Shown here: one piece after another, positions 53,095 through 63,935 of the stretch
How the letters are laid out: each line of letters starts with the position of its first letter
Numbering within the stretch: the first letter of the stretch is position 1
Origin: Orientallactaga sibirica
Lineage: Eukaryota; Chordata; Mammalia; Rodentia; Dipodidae
Assembly: GCA_036365145.1 (NCBI GenBank)
Contig: JAEOAD010000025.1
Location: forward strand, 31,094,350-31,158,349
Length of the DNA: 64,000 nucleotides
Direction: 5' to 3'
The notes under the pieces: generated by a model
What the model was told of the DNA's origin: nothing
The model's database searches: none
Seen by the model: the letters and a program-made list of their open reading frames with translations, nothing else
Translations under genes and position numbers: made by a program

Positions 53095-56000
53095 ACTCCC
53101 GAAAGACTCTCGGCCATTTCTGTCAGCCCTGGACCGTCGTCCATCTTCGGGCATTTCCGGGGCTCTTCGGGAACTTCCGTGAACACTCGGCCTTCGGCCG
53201 TTTCCGTCATACCCGGACCTGTCGTCGATCTTCGGCCATTTCCGGAGATCTAGGGGAACTTCCGTGAACACTCGGCTATCCCCAAAGACGCTCGTCCGTT
53301 TCCGTCAGCCCCGGACCCGTCGGCCATTTCCGGATATCTTCGGGAACTTCCGTGAACACTCGGCCTTCCCCGAAGACTCTCGGCCGTTTCCGTCAGCCCT
53401 GGACCTGTCGTCCATCTTCGGGCATTTCCGGAGTTCTTCGGGAACGTCCGTGAACACTCGGCCGTCCCCGAAGACTCTCGAACGTTTACGTCGGCCCCGG
53501 ACACGTCGTCCATCTTCGGCCATTTCCAGAGATCTTCGGAACCGTCCGTGAACGCTCGGCCGTTTCCGTCAGCCCCGGACCCGTCGTCCATCTTCGGCCA
53601 ATTCCGGATGTCTTCGGGACTTCCGTGAAAACTCGGCCTTCCCCGAAGACCCTCGGCCGTTTCTGTCACCCCTGGACCCGTCGGCCATTTCCGGAGCTCT
53701 TCGGGAACGTCCGTGAACACTCGGCCGTCCCCGAAGAATCTCGGCCGTTTCCGTCGGCCCCGGACCTGTCGTCCATCTTGGGGTATTTCTGGAGTTCTTG
53801 GGAAACGTCCGTGAACACTCGGCCGTCCCCGAAGAGGCTCTGCCGTTCCTGTCAGCCACGGAACGGTCGTCCATCTTCGGGCATTTCCAGAGTTCTTCGG
53901 AAACGTCCGTGAACTCTCGGCCGTCCCCGAAGAGGCTCAGCCGTTTCTGTCAGCCTCGGACACGTCGTCCATCTTCGGGCATTACCGGAGATCTTCGGGA
54001 CTTCCGTGAAAACTCGGACTTCCCTGAAGACTCTTGGCCTTTTCCGTCACCCCTGGACCCGTAGGCCATTTCCGGGCATTTCCGGAGATCTTCGGGAACG
54101 TCCGTAAACACTCGGCCGTCCCCGAAGACTCTCGGCCGTTTCCGTCGGCCCCGGACCTGTCGTCCATCTCCGGATATTTCCGGAGTTCTTGGGGAACGTC
54201 CGTGAACACTCGGCCGTCCCCGAAGACTCTCGTCCTTTACCGTCAGCCCCGGACCCGTCGTCCAACTTCGGGTATTTCCGGAGTTCTTGGGGAACGTCCG
54301 TGAACACTCGGCCGTCCCCGAAGACTCTCGGCCGTTTCCGTCGGCCCCGGACCTGTCGTCCATCTTCGGGTATTTCCGGAGTTCTTCGGGAACGTCCGTG
54401 AACACTCGGCCGTCCCCGAAGACTCTCGGCCGTTTCCGTCAGCCCCGGACCCGTCGTCCATCTTCGGGTATTTCCGGAGTTCTTGGGGAACGTCCGTGAA
54501 CACTCGGCCGTCCCCGAAGACTCTCGTCCTTTTCCGTCAGCCCCGGACCCGTCGTCCATTTCCGTGCATTTCCGGAGTTCTTCGGGAACGTCCGTGAACA
54601 CTCGGCCGTCCCCGAAGACTCTCGGCCGTTTCCGTCAGCCCCGGACCCGTCGTCCATCTTCGGGCATTTCCGGAGATCTTCGGGAACGTCCGTGAACACT
54701 CGGCCGTCCCCGAAGACTCGGCCGTTTCCGGACCCGTCGTCCATCTTTCGGAACTCTCGGCCGTTTCCGGTCATTTCGTCGCCATTTCGGGCATTTCTTC
54801 GGGAACGTCCGTGAACACTCGGCCGTCCCCGAAGACTCTCGGCCGTTTCCGTCAGCCCCTGGTCGTCCATCTTCGGGCATTTCCGGAGTTCTTCGGGAAC
54901 GTCCGTCCGTGAACACTCGGCCGTCCCCGAAGACTCTCGGCCGTTTCCGTCAGCCCCGGACCCGTCGTCCATCTTCGGGCATTTCCGGAGTTCTTCGGGA
55001 ACGTCCGTGAACACTCGGCCGTCCCCGAAGACTCTCGGCCGTTTCCGTCGCCCCGGACCCGTCGTCCATCCCATTTCCGGAGTCTTCCCGTGGACCCGGC
55101 CGTCCCCCATTTCGGGTTCATTTCCGGGATCTTTCATTTCGGAGTTCTCGGGAACGTCCGTGAACACTCGGCCGTCCCCGAAGACTCTCGGCCGTTTCCG
55201 TCAGCCCCGGACCCGTCGTCCATCTTCGGCCATTTCCGGAGTTCTTCGGGACGTCCGTGAACACTCGGCCGTCCCCGAAGACTCTCGGCCGTTTCCGTCA
55301 GCCCCGGACCCGTCGGCCATTTCGGGCATTTCCGGAGTTCTTCGGGAACGTCCGTGGGAACGTCCGTGAACACTCGGCCGTCCTCTCGGCCGTTTCCGTC
55401 GTCCCTGGACCCGTCGTCCATTTCGGGCATTCCGGAGTTCTTCGGGAACGTCCGTGAACACTCGGCCGTCCCCGAAGACTCTCGGCCGTTTCCGTCAGCC
55501 CCGGACCCGTCGTCCATCTTCGGCATTTCGGAGTTCTTCGGGAACGTCCGTGAACACTCGGCCGTCCCCGAAGAGGCTCGGCCGTTTCGTCAGCCCCGGA
55601 ACCCGGACCCGTCGGCCATTTCGGGCATTTCCGGAGTTCTTCGGGAACGTCCGTGAACACTCGGCCGTCCCCGAAGACTCTCGGCCGTTTCCGTCAGCCC
55701 CGGACCCGTCGTCCATCTTCGGGCATTTCCGGAGTTCTTCGGGAACGTCCGTGAACACTCGGCCGTCCCCGAAGACTCTCGGCCGTTTCCGTCAGCCCCG
55801 GACCCGTCGGCCATTTCGGGCATTTCCGGAGTTCTTCGGGAACGTCCGTGAACACTCGGCCGTCCCCGAAGACTCTCGTCCGTTTCCGTCAGCCCCGGAC
55901 CCGTCGTCCATCATTTCGGAGTTCTTCGGGCATTTCCGGGCCGTTTCTGGACCCGGGGAACGTCCGTGAACACTCGGCCGTCCCCGAAGACTCTCGGCCG

Positions 56001-59000
56001 TTTCCGTCGGCCCTGGACCCGTCGTCCATCTTCGGCCATTTCCGGAGTTCTTCGGGAACGTCCGTGAACACTCGGCCGTCCCCGAAGACTCTCGGCCGTT
56101 TCCGTCAGCCCCGGACCCGTCGTCCATCTTCGGGCATTTTCGAGTTCTTCGGGAACGTCCGTGGACCGTCGTCCCCATCTTCGGCCGTTTCCGTCAGCCC
56201 TGGACCCGTCGGCCATTTCCGGAGATCTTCGGGAACGTCCGTGAACACTCGGCCGTCCCCGAAGACTCTCGGCCGTTTCCGTCGGCCCCGGACCCGTCGT
56301 CCATCTTCGGGCATTTCCGGAGATCTTCGGGAACGTCCGTGAACACTCGGCCGTCCCCGAAGACTCTCGGCCGTTCCGTCAGCCCCGGACCCGGTCCATC
56401 TTCGGGCATTTCCGGAGATCTTCGGGAACGTCCGTGAACACTCGGCCGTCCCCGAAGAGGCTCGGCCGTTTCCGTCAGCCCCGGACCCGTCGTCCATCTT
56501 CGGGCATTTCCGGAGTTCTTCGGGAACGTCCGTGAACACTCGGCCGTCCCCGAAGACTCTCGGCCGTTTCCGTCAGCCCCTGGACCCGTCGGCCATTTCC
56601 GGGCATTTCCGGAGTTCTTCGGGAACGTCCGTGAACACTCGGCCGTCCCCGAAGACTCTCGGCCGTTTCCGTCAGCCCCGGACCCGTCGGCCATTTCCGG
56701 TCATTTCCGGAGTTCTTCGGGAACGTCCGTGAACACTCGGCCGTCCCCGAAGACTCTCGGCCGTTTCCGTCAGCCCCGGACCCGTCGGCCATTGCCGGTC
56801 ATTTCCGGAGTTCTTCGGGAACGTCCGTGAACACTCGGCCGTCCCAGAAGACTCTCGGCCGTTTCCGTCGGCCCCGGACCTGTCGTCCATCTTCGGGCAT
56901 TTCCGCAGATCTTCGGGAACGTCCGTGAACACTCGGCCGTCCCCGAAGACTCTCGGCCGTTTCCGTCGTCAGCCACGGACCCGTCGTCCATCTTCGGGCA
57001 TTTCCGGAGATCTCGGGAACGTCCGTGAACACTCGGCCGTCCAGGAAGAGGCTCGGCCGTTTCCGTCGGCCCCGGACCCGTCGTCCATCTTCGGCCATTT
57101 CCGGAGATCTTCGGGAACGTCCGTGAACACTCGGCCGTCCCCGAAGACTCTCGGCCGTTTCCGTCAGCCCCGGACCCGTCGTCCATCTTCGGGCATTTCC
57201 GGAGTTCTTCGGAAACGAACACTCGGCCGTGAACACTCGGCCGTCCCCGAAGACCCTCGACCCGTCGTTCCATTTCGGCCCTGGACCCGTCGTCCATTTT
57301 CGGCCATTTCCGGAGTTCTTCGGGAACGTCCGTGAACACTCGGCCGTCCCCGAAGACTCTCGGCCGTTTTCCGTCAGCCCCGGACCCGTCGTCCATCTTC
57401 GGGCATTTCCGGAGTTCTTCGGGAACGTCCGTGAACACTCGGCCGTCCCCGAAGACTCTCGTCCGTTTCCGTCGGCCCCGGACCCGTCGTCCATCTTCGT
57501 CCATCTTCGGAAACGTCCGTGAACACTCCCGACCCGTCGTCTCGTTTTTTCCACTGACCCGTCGGCCATTTCCGGCATTTCCGGAGATCTTCGGGAACGT
57601 CCGTGAACACTCGGCCGTCCCCGAAGACTCGGCCGTTTCCGTCGGCCCGGACCCGTCGTCCATCTTCGGCATTTCCGGAGAGTTCTTGGGAACGTCCGTG
57701 AACACTCGCCGTCCCCGAAGACTCTCGGCCGTTTCCGTCGGCCCGGACCCGTCGTCCGGCCATTTCCGGAGTTCTTCGGGGTCGTCCGTGAACACTCGGC
57801 CGTCCCCGAAGGCTCGGCCGTTCCCGTCAGCCCCGGACCCGTCGTCCATCTTCGGGCATTTCCGGAGATCTTCGGAAACGTCCGTGAACACTCGGCCGTC
57901 CCCGAAGAGGCTCGTCCGTTTCCGTCAGCCCCGGACCCGTCGTCCATCTTCGGCCATTTCCGGAGTTCTCGGGAACGTCCGTGAACGTCCGTGAAACTCT
58001 CGGCCGTCCCCGGAAGTCCATCTTCGGCCATTTCCGTTTCCGTCACTCGGCCGTCCCCGAAGACCTCGGCCGTTTCCGTCAGCCCCGGACCCGTCGGCCA
58101 TTTCCGGGCATTTCCGGAGTTCTTCGGGAACGTCCGTGAACACTCGGCCGTCCCCGAAGACTCTCGGCCGTTTCCGTCATCCCTGGACCCGTCGGCCATT
58201 TCCGGGCATTTCCGGAGTTCTTCGGGAACGTCCGTGAACACTCGGCCGTCCCCGAAGACTCTCGTCCGTTTCCGTCAGCCCCGGACCCGTCGTCCATCTT
58301 CGGACCTGGACCCGTCGTCCTTCTTCGGCCATTTCCGGAGATCTTCGGGAACGGCCGTGAACACTCGGCCGTCCCCGAAGACTCTAGGCCGTTTCCATCG
58401 GCCCCGGACCCGTCGGCCATTTCCGTTTCGGAGTTCTTCGGGAACGTCCGTGAACACTCGGAACCTCTCGGCCGTTTCCGTCGCCCCCGGACCCGTCTTC
58501 GGCCATTTCCGAGATCTTCGGGAACGTCCGTGTTCTTCCGGAAACGTCCGCCGTTTCCGTCAGCCCCGGACCGTCGTCCATCTTCGGGCCGGAGTTCTTC
58601 GGGAACGTCCGTGAACACTCGGCCGTCCCCGAAGACTCTCGGCCGTTTCCGTCGGCCCCGGACCTGTCGTCCATCTTCGGGCATTTCCGGAGTTCTTCGG
58701 AACGTCCGTGAACACTCGGCCGTCCCCGAAGAGGCTCGTCCGTTTCCGTCAGCCCCGGACCCGTCGTCCATCTTCGGCCATTTCCGGAGGTCTTCGGGAA
58801 CGTCCGTGAACACTCGGCCGTCCCCGAAGACTCTCGGCCGTTTCCGTCAGCCCCGGACCCGTCGTCCATTTCCGGGCATTTCCGGAGATCTTCAGGAACG
58901 GCCGTGAACACTCGGCCGTCCCCGAAGACTCTCGGCGTTTCCGTCGCCCCGGACCCGTCATCCATCTTCGGATATTTCCGGAGTTCTTGGGGAACGTCCA

Positions 59001-61560
59001 TGAACACTCGGCAGTCCCCGAAGACTCTCGGCCGTTTCCGTCATCCCCGGACCCGTCGTCCATTTTCGGCATTTCCGGAGTTCTTGGGAACGTCCGGGAA
59101 CGTCCGTGAACACTCGGCCGTCCCCGAAGAGGCTCTCGGCCGTCCCCGTCAGCCCCGGACCTGTCGTCCATCTTCGGCCATTTCCGGAGATCTTCGGGAA
59201 CGTCCGTGAACACTCGGCCGTCCCCGAAGACTCTCGGCCGTTTCCGTCAGCCCCGGACCCGTCGGCCATTTCCGGGCATTTCCGGAGTTCTTCGGGAACG
59301 TCCGTGAAACGTCCGTGAACACTCGGCCGTTTCCCCGAAGTCGTCCTCGTCCGTTTCCGTCGGGCCCCGGACCCGTCGTCCCCATCTTCGGCCATTTCGT
59401 CCATCTTCGGGAATTTCCGTTCTGAAACGTCGTGAACACTCGGCCGTCCCCGAAGACTCTCGGCCGTTTCCGTCAGCCCCGGACCCGTCGGCCATTTCCG
59501 GGCATTTCCGGAGTTCTTCGGGAACGTCCGTGAACACTCGGCCGTCCCCGAAGACTCTCGGCCGTTTCCGTCAGCCCTGGACCCGTCGGCCATTTCCGGG
59601 CATTTCCGGAGTTCTTCGGGAACGTCCGTGAACACTCGGCCGTCCCCGAAGACTCTCGGCCGTTTCCGTCTGGCCCCCGTTCATTTCCGGTCACACTCGG
59701 CCGTTCGTTCCGGGACCCGTCGTCCATCTTCGGCCATTTCCGGAGATCTTCGGGAACGTCCGTGAACACTCGGCCGTCCCCGAAGACTCTCGGCCGTTTC
59801 CGTCAGCCCTGGACCCGTCGGCCATTTCCGGGCATTTCCGGAGTTCTTCGGGAACGTCCGTGAACACTCGGCCGTCCCCCCCGGCCATTTCTCTCGGCCG
59901 TTTCCGTCTTCCCCCTTGGACCCGTCGGCCATTTCGGGCATTTCCGGAGTTCTTCGGGAACGTCCGTGAACACTCGGCCGTCCCCGAAGACTCTCGGCCG
60001 TTTCCGTCTTCGGGAACGTCCGGACCTCGGTCGTCCATCTTCGGCCATTTCCGGAGTTCTTCGGGAACGTCTTCGGGAACGTCCGTGAACACTCGGCCGT
60101 CCCCGAAGACTCTCGGCCGTTTCCGTCACCCCTGGACCCGTCGGCCATTTCCGGGCATTTCCGGAGATCTTCGGGAACGTCCGTGAACACTCGGCCGTCC
60201 CCGAAGACTCTCGGCCGTTTCCGTCGGCCCCGGACCCGTCGTCCATCTTCGGCCATTTCCGGAGTTCTTCGGGAACGTCCGTGAACACTCGGCCGTCCCC
60301 GAAGACTCTCGGCCGTTTCCGTCGGCCCCGGACCCGTCGTCCATCTTCGGGCATTTCCGGAGGTCTTCGGGAACGTCCGTGAACACTCGGCCGTCCCCGA
60401 AGACTCTCGGCCGTTTCCGTCGGCCCCGGACCTGTCGTCCATCTTCGGCCATTTCCGGAGATCTTCGGGAACTTCCGTGAACACTCGGCCGTCCCCGAAG
60501 ACTCTCGTCCGTTTCCGTCAGCCCCGGACCCGTCGGCCATTTCCGGGCATTTCCGGAGTTCTTCGGGAACGCCCGTGAACACTCGGCCGTCCCCGAAGAC
60601 TCTCGGCCGTTTCCGTCGGCCCCTGACCTGTCGTCCATCCATTTCGGCATTTCCGGGCCATTTTCTTCGGGAACGAACCCGTAAACACTCGGCCGTCCCC
60701 GAAGACTCTTGGCCGTTTCCATCGGCCCCGGACCTGTCGTCCATCTTCGGGCATTTCCGGAGATCTTCGGGAACGCCCGTGAACACTCGGCCGTCCCCGA
60801 AGACTCTCGGCCGTTTCCGTCGGCCCCGGACCTGTCGTCCATCTTCGGGCATTTCCGGAGATCTTCGGGAACGCCCGTGAACACTCGGCCGTCCCCGAAG
60901 ACTCTCGGCCGTTTCCGTCACCCCTGGACCCGTCAGCCATTTCCGGGCATTTCCGGAGATCTTCGGGAATGGCCGTGAACACTCGGCCGTCCCCGAAGAC
61001 TCTCGGCCGTTTCCGTCGGCCCCTGACCCGTCGTCCATCTTCGGCCATTTCCGGAGATCTTCGGGAACGTCCGTGAACACTCGGCCGTCCCCGAAGACTC
61101 TCGGCCGTTTCCGTCACCCCTGGACCCGTCGGCCATTTCCGGAGTTCTTCGGGAACGTCCGTGAACACTCGGCCGTCCCCGAAGACTCTCTGCCGTTTCC
61201 GTCGGCCCCGGACCTGTCGCCCATCTTCGGGCATTTCCGGAGATCTTCGGGAACGGCCGTGAACACTCGGCCGTCCCCGAAGACGCTCTGCCGTTTCCGT
61301 CGGCCCCGGAACGGTTGCCCATCTTCGGGCATTTCCGGAGATCTTCGGGAACGGCCGTGAACACTCGGCCGTCCCCGAAGACGCTCTGCCGTTTCCGTCA
61401 GCCCCGGACCCGTCGTCCTTCTTCGGGCATTTCCGGAGTTATTCGGGAACGTCCATCAACACTCGGCCTTGCTCGGAGACGCTCGGCCGTTTCCGTCACC
61501 CCGGACCCCTCTGTCATTTCCGGAGATGGTCGGGAACTTCTCTCCACACTGGGCCGTGTT
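53095..61560 (+). repeat. 98-bp CpG-rich satellite array, roughly 85-90 monomers
   Basis: Counting a representative monomer by hand (starting tgaacactcggccgtccccg and ending cgggaacgtccg) gives 98 bases, 63 G+C (64%) and 14 CpGs, an observed/expected CpG ratio of about 1.4. Monomers vary at a few recurrent sites: agt/aga before tcttcggg, tcagcc/tcggcc, and cgtccatcttcgg/cggccatttccgg. The first kilobase is more diverged. Irregular or shortened monomers cluster at 54.70-55.15, 57.20-58.05, 58.28-58.60, 59.30-59.42 and 59.66-60.05 kb. No gene is called inside it. Confidence 0.97.
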
Positions 61561-61574
61561 TCCCCATTCTCTTT

Positions 61575-61662
61575 TTTTTAATTATTATTATTTTTATTGA
61601 CAGCTTCTATACTTCCATACAAAGAAATATTTCCCTCCCCTTCCCCCCCTCTCCCCCATCCT
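61575..61662 (-). mobile_element. L1 3' end fragment after the satellite
   Basis: tttttattgacagcttctat, then acaaagaaatatttccctcc matches the antisense L1 ends at 12894 and 15068. It begins about 10 bases after the last recognisable satellite text. Confidence 0.72.
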
Positions 61663-61689
61663 TTTAGGGGGACTAATGCGCCGCGGACA

Positions 61690-61950
61690 GATGATCCCGT
61701 TTCTCCCATGGAGGACTGAGCATAAGCACCCCGTGCTATTCCTCATGCCACCATGGAGTACTGAGCACCCCGAAGAGTCTGGGTTATCACCCGTGGAGGA
61801 CTGAGCGTGAGCACCCGCTTTCATGGTTCATGCCACCGTGGACTGCTGAGCACCCCGACAGCTGGTCCCGGGTCTCCCCATGGAGGACTGAGCATAGAGC
61901 ACCCCAAGACTTGAACCACTTTTCAGGGCAAGGACTGAGTATGAGCACCC
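61690..61950 (+). repeat. Degenerate tandem array (ggaggactgagcatgagcacc)
   Basis: The string gga(g)gactgagca...gcacccc recurs near 61710, 61753, 61795, 61840, 61880 and 61930, i.e. every 40-50 bp. Open frames on the minus strand are repeat artefacts. Confidence 0.82.
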
Positions 61951-61984
61951 TCCAGGTGGCCACCTCCCATGGCCATGGGTCATA

Positions 61985-62335
61985 GGCTGTGAGTTCAAAC
62001 CCAGCCTGAGATGCATGGCCGTGTGTTTGCTTCCTCTGGAGACGTGCGGGCGAGAGTTCAAATCCAGCCAGACACACAGCAATGAGTTCAAATCCAGCCG
62101 GCAGCACACAGTCATGAGTTCGAATCCAGCCAGAGACCCACAGACATGAGTTCAAGTCCAGCCAGAGCTGCATGGCCGTGAGTTCGAATGCAGCCAAAGA
62201 CACACAGCCAGTGTCTTCAAATTAGGCCGCAGACAAACGGTCGTGAGTTCGAATCCAGGGACCCACAGACATGAGTTCAAGTCCAGCCAGAGAGGCATGG
62301 CTGTGAGTTAGAATCCAGCTGGAGCCGTCTGGCTG
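61985..62335 (+). repeat. ~31-bp tandem array with B-box-like core (gagttcaaatccagcc)
   Basis: Cores start at about 61991, 62054, 62084, 62116, 62148, 62180, 62245, 62273 and 62305, spaced about 30-32 bp with a decayed one near 62212. Each reads gagttc(a/g)a(a/g)tccagcc followed by agacacacag-type text. The core matches the pol III internal B-box consensus GTTCRANNCC. Confidence 0.88.
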
Positions 62336-62404
62336 TGGCAGCCTCCCTTCGCTGTGACATGCGTGCACACGTGTGTGCGCCTGTGTGCGTGCGTGGACTT
62401 GGGG

Positions 62405-62535
62405 CCTGGCGGGGTGGCTCAGCAGTTAGGGCGCCTGATCTCTGAGCCCGACGACCCGGGTTTGAATCCCCAGGTCCCACGTGCAGAAAGTGGTGTCCCC
62501 GTGTCCTCTTCTCTCTCTCTCTCTCATCAATAAAG
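62405..62535 (+). mobile_element. tRNA-derived SINE with short body
   Basis: The head cctggcggggtggctcagca and the B-box-like cgggtttgaatcccc are closer to a tRNA than in other copies here. A CT tract and a caataaagg end follow. The usual gcatctggagttcgtttgc body is missing, so it may be a different subfamily. Confidence 0.8.
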
Positions 62536-63935
62536 GGTGAAATGACACAACGAACAAATAGAGGTAAATAATAGATATGATAATAGATATGATAATAGAT
62601 AAATAAGATAATAATAGATGTGAATAATCAATAAAACCAATAAATAAATACGATAAATTAAAAGAATATAATAAATTTTTAATAATATAAATAAGTAATA
62701 ATTAAAGCAATAAATACAAATGATAAGTAAATAAATTTAATGAACAAATCAGTATAAATACTAAACGAATATAAATAATACAATAAATAAACATAATAAA
62801 TAATAATATAATATATAAGGATAAATATTAAACATATGAATATAAATCATAAAGAGACAAACATAATAAATAAGAAGTAAATATAATAAATAAGTATAAA
62901 TATTAAATGAATACAAACAATAAATAAAATGAATAGATTTAGCCGGGCATGGTGGCGTATGCCTTTGATCCCAGCACTCGGGAGGCAGAGGTAGGAGGAT
63001 CGCTGAGAGCTCAAAGCCACCCTGAGACTACATAGTTAATTCCAGGTCAGCCTGGACCAGAGTGAGACCCTACCTCAATAAATAAATAAATAAATAGATT
63101 TAATAAACAAATAAGGGTGCCTATCAAATAAATGAATATAAATAGTAAATAAATAGAACAGTACATAAACAATAAATAAATATGAATATTAAATGAATAC
63201 AAACAAAAAACAAATAAGTAAATATAATATAAGTATAAATATTAAACTGTTGAATAGAAATCATAAATGAAACAATAAAGAAAAAATGAATATATGTAAT
63301 ATGCAAATAAGTATGAATATTAACCAAATGAATATTAATAATCAATCGATAATTATAATTCAACACATAAAGATAAATATTAAAAAAATGGCTATGAATG
63401 ATAAGTCAATATAGTCCACAAATAAGTATTAAATGAATATAAATAATAAAACAAAAAACTTAATAAATAATAAGTAAATATAATAAAAACACAAAGCAGT
63501 ATAAATATTAAATAAGCCAATGTAAATAAAAAAATAAATGAATGTATAAATATGATAAAGAAATATGATAAATAAGGATAAGGATTAAGCAAATGACTAT
63601 AAGTAATAAATAAATAAAACAATAAATACATATAACAAATAACTATAATAAACAAATAAGGATAACTACTAAATCAATGAATGTAAATAAATAAATAAAA
63701 CAAATAAGTATCATAAAATAATAATAAATATATTGAATAAGTGAATACAAATAATTTAAAAATATAATAAACTAGCAAGAGTGAATATTAAATAAGTATA
63801 AATAATACATAAATATCAATGCGAAGAAATAAATACAAATAATGAATAAATTTAAATAGTAAATAAATCTAAATAATAAATCAATGTACATAATAAATGA
63901 ATAAACAGCTGTAACTATTAAAGAAAGAAATAAAG
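62536..63935. repeat. AT-rich low-complexity tract, (aataaata)n-like
   Basis: About 1.25 kb of sequence (excluding a B1) is composed almost wholly of aaataa, taaata, gaatat and similar words. It could have grown from the (aaat)n tail of the SINE before it. Minus-strand frames of 80-87 codons consist of Ile/Tyr/Phe/Leu and are artefacts. Confidence 0.93.
62940..63085 (+). mobile_element. B1-type SINE in the AT-rich tract
   Basis: From agccgggcatggtggcgtat to gagaccctacctcaataaat. aatagattta is present on both sides (about 62932 and 63095). Confidence 0.93.

Noticed and set aside
52502..53271. Frames of 80-190 codons across the 39-bp array
   Set aside because: They run across repeat units in several frames at once, with no conserved start or motif.
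53250..61364. Many overlapping open frames of 60-480 codons on both strands
   Set aside because: They follow from the 98-bp GC-rich repeat with few stop words. The same peptide blocks appear in all three frames in rotation, starts are arbitrary and nothing resembles a protein domain.
53095..61560. Centromeric satellite with CENP-B box
   Set aside because: I compared the representative monomer on both strands with nTTCGnnnnAnnCGGGn and found no match, because the invariant A is replaced. Its neighbours suggest a subtelomere instead.
53095..61560. CRISPR-like repeat array
   Set aside because: There are no unique spacers. The whole 98-bp unit repeats, and the genome is mammalian.
62405..62480. 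Functional tRNA gene
   Set aside because: The A and B boxes are tRNA-like, but a CT tract and an A-rich tail follow and I could not form a full cloverleaf. It is a SINE head.
63124..63655. Hydrophobic Ile/Tyr/Phe frames on minus
   Set aside because: Direct result of AT-rich low-complexity sequence.
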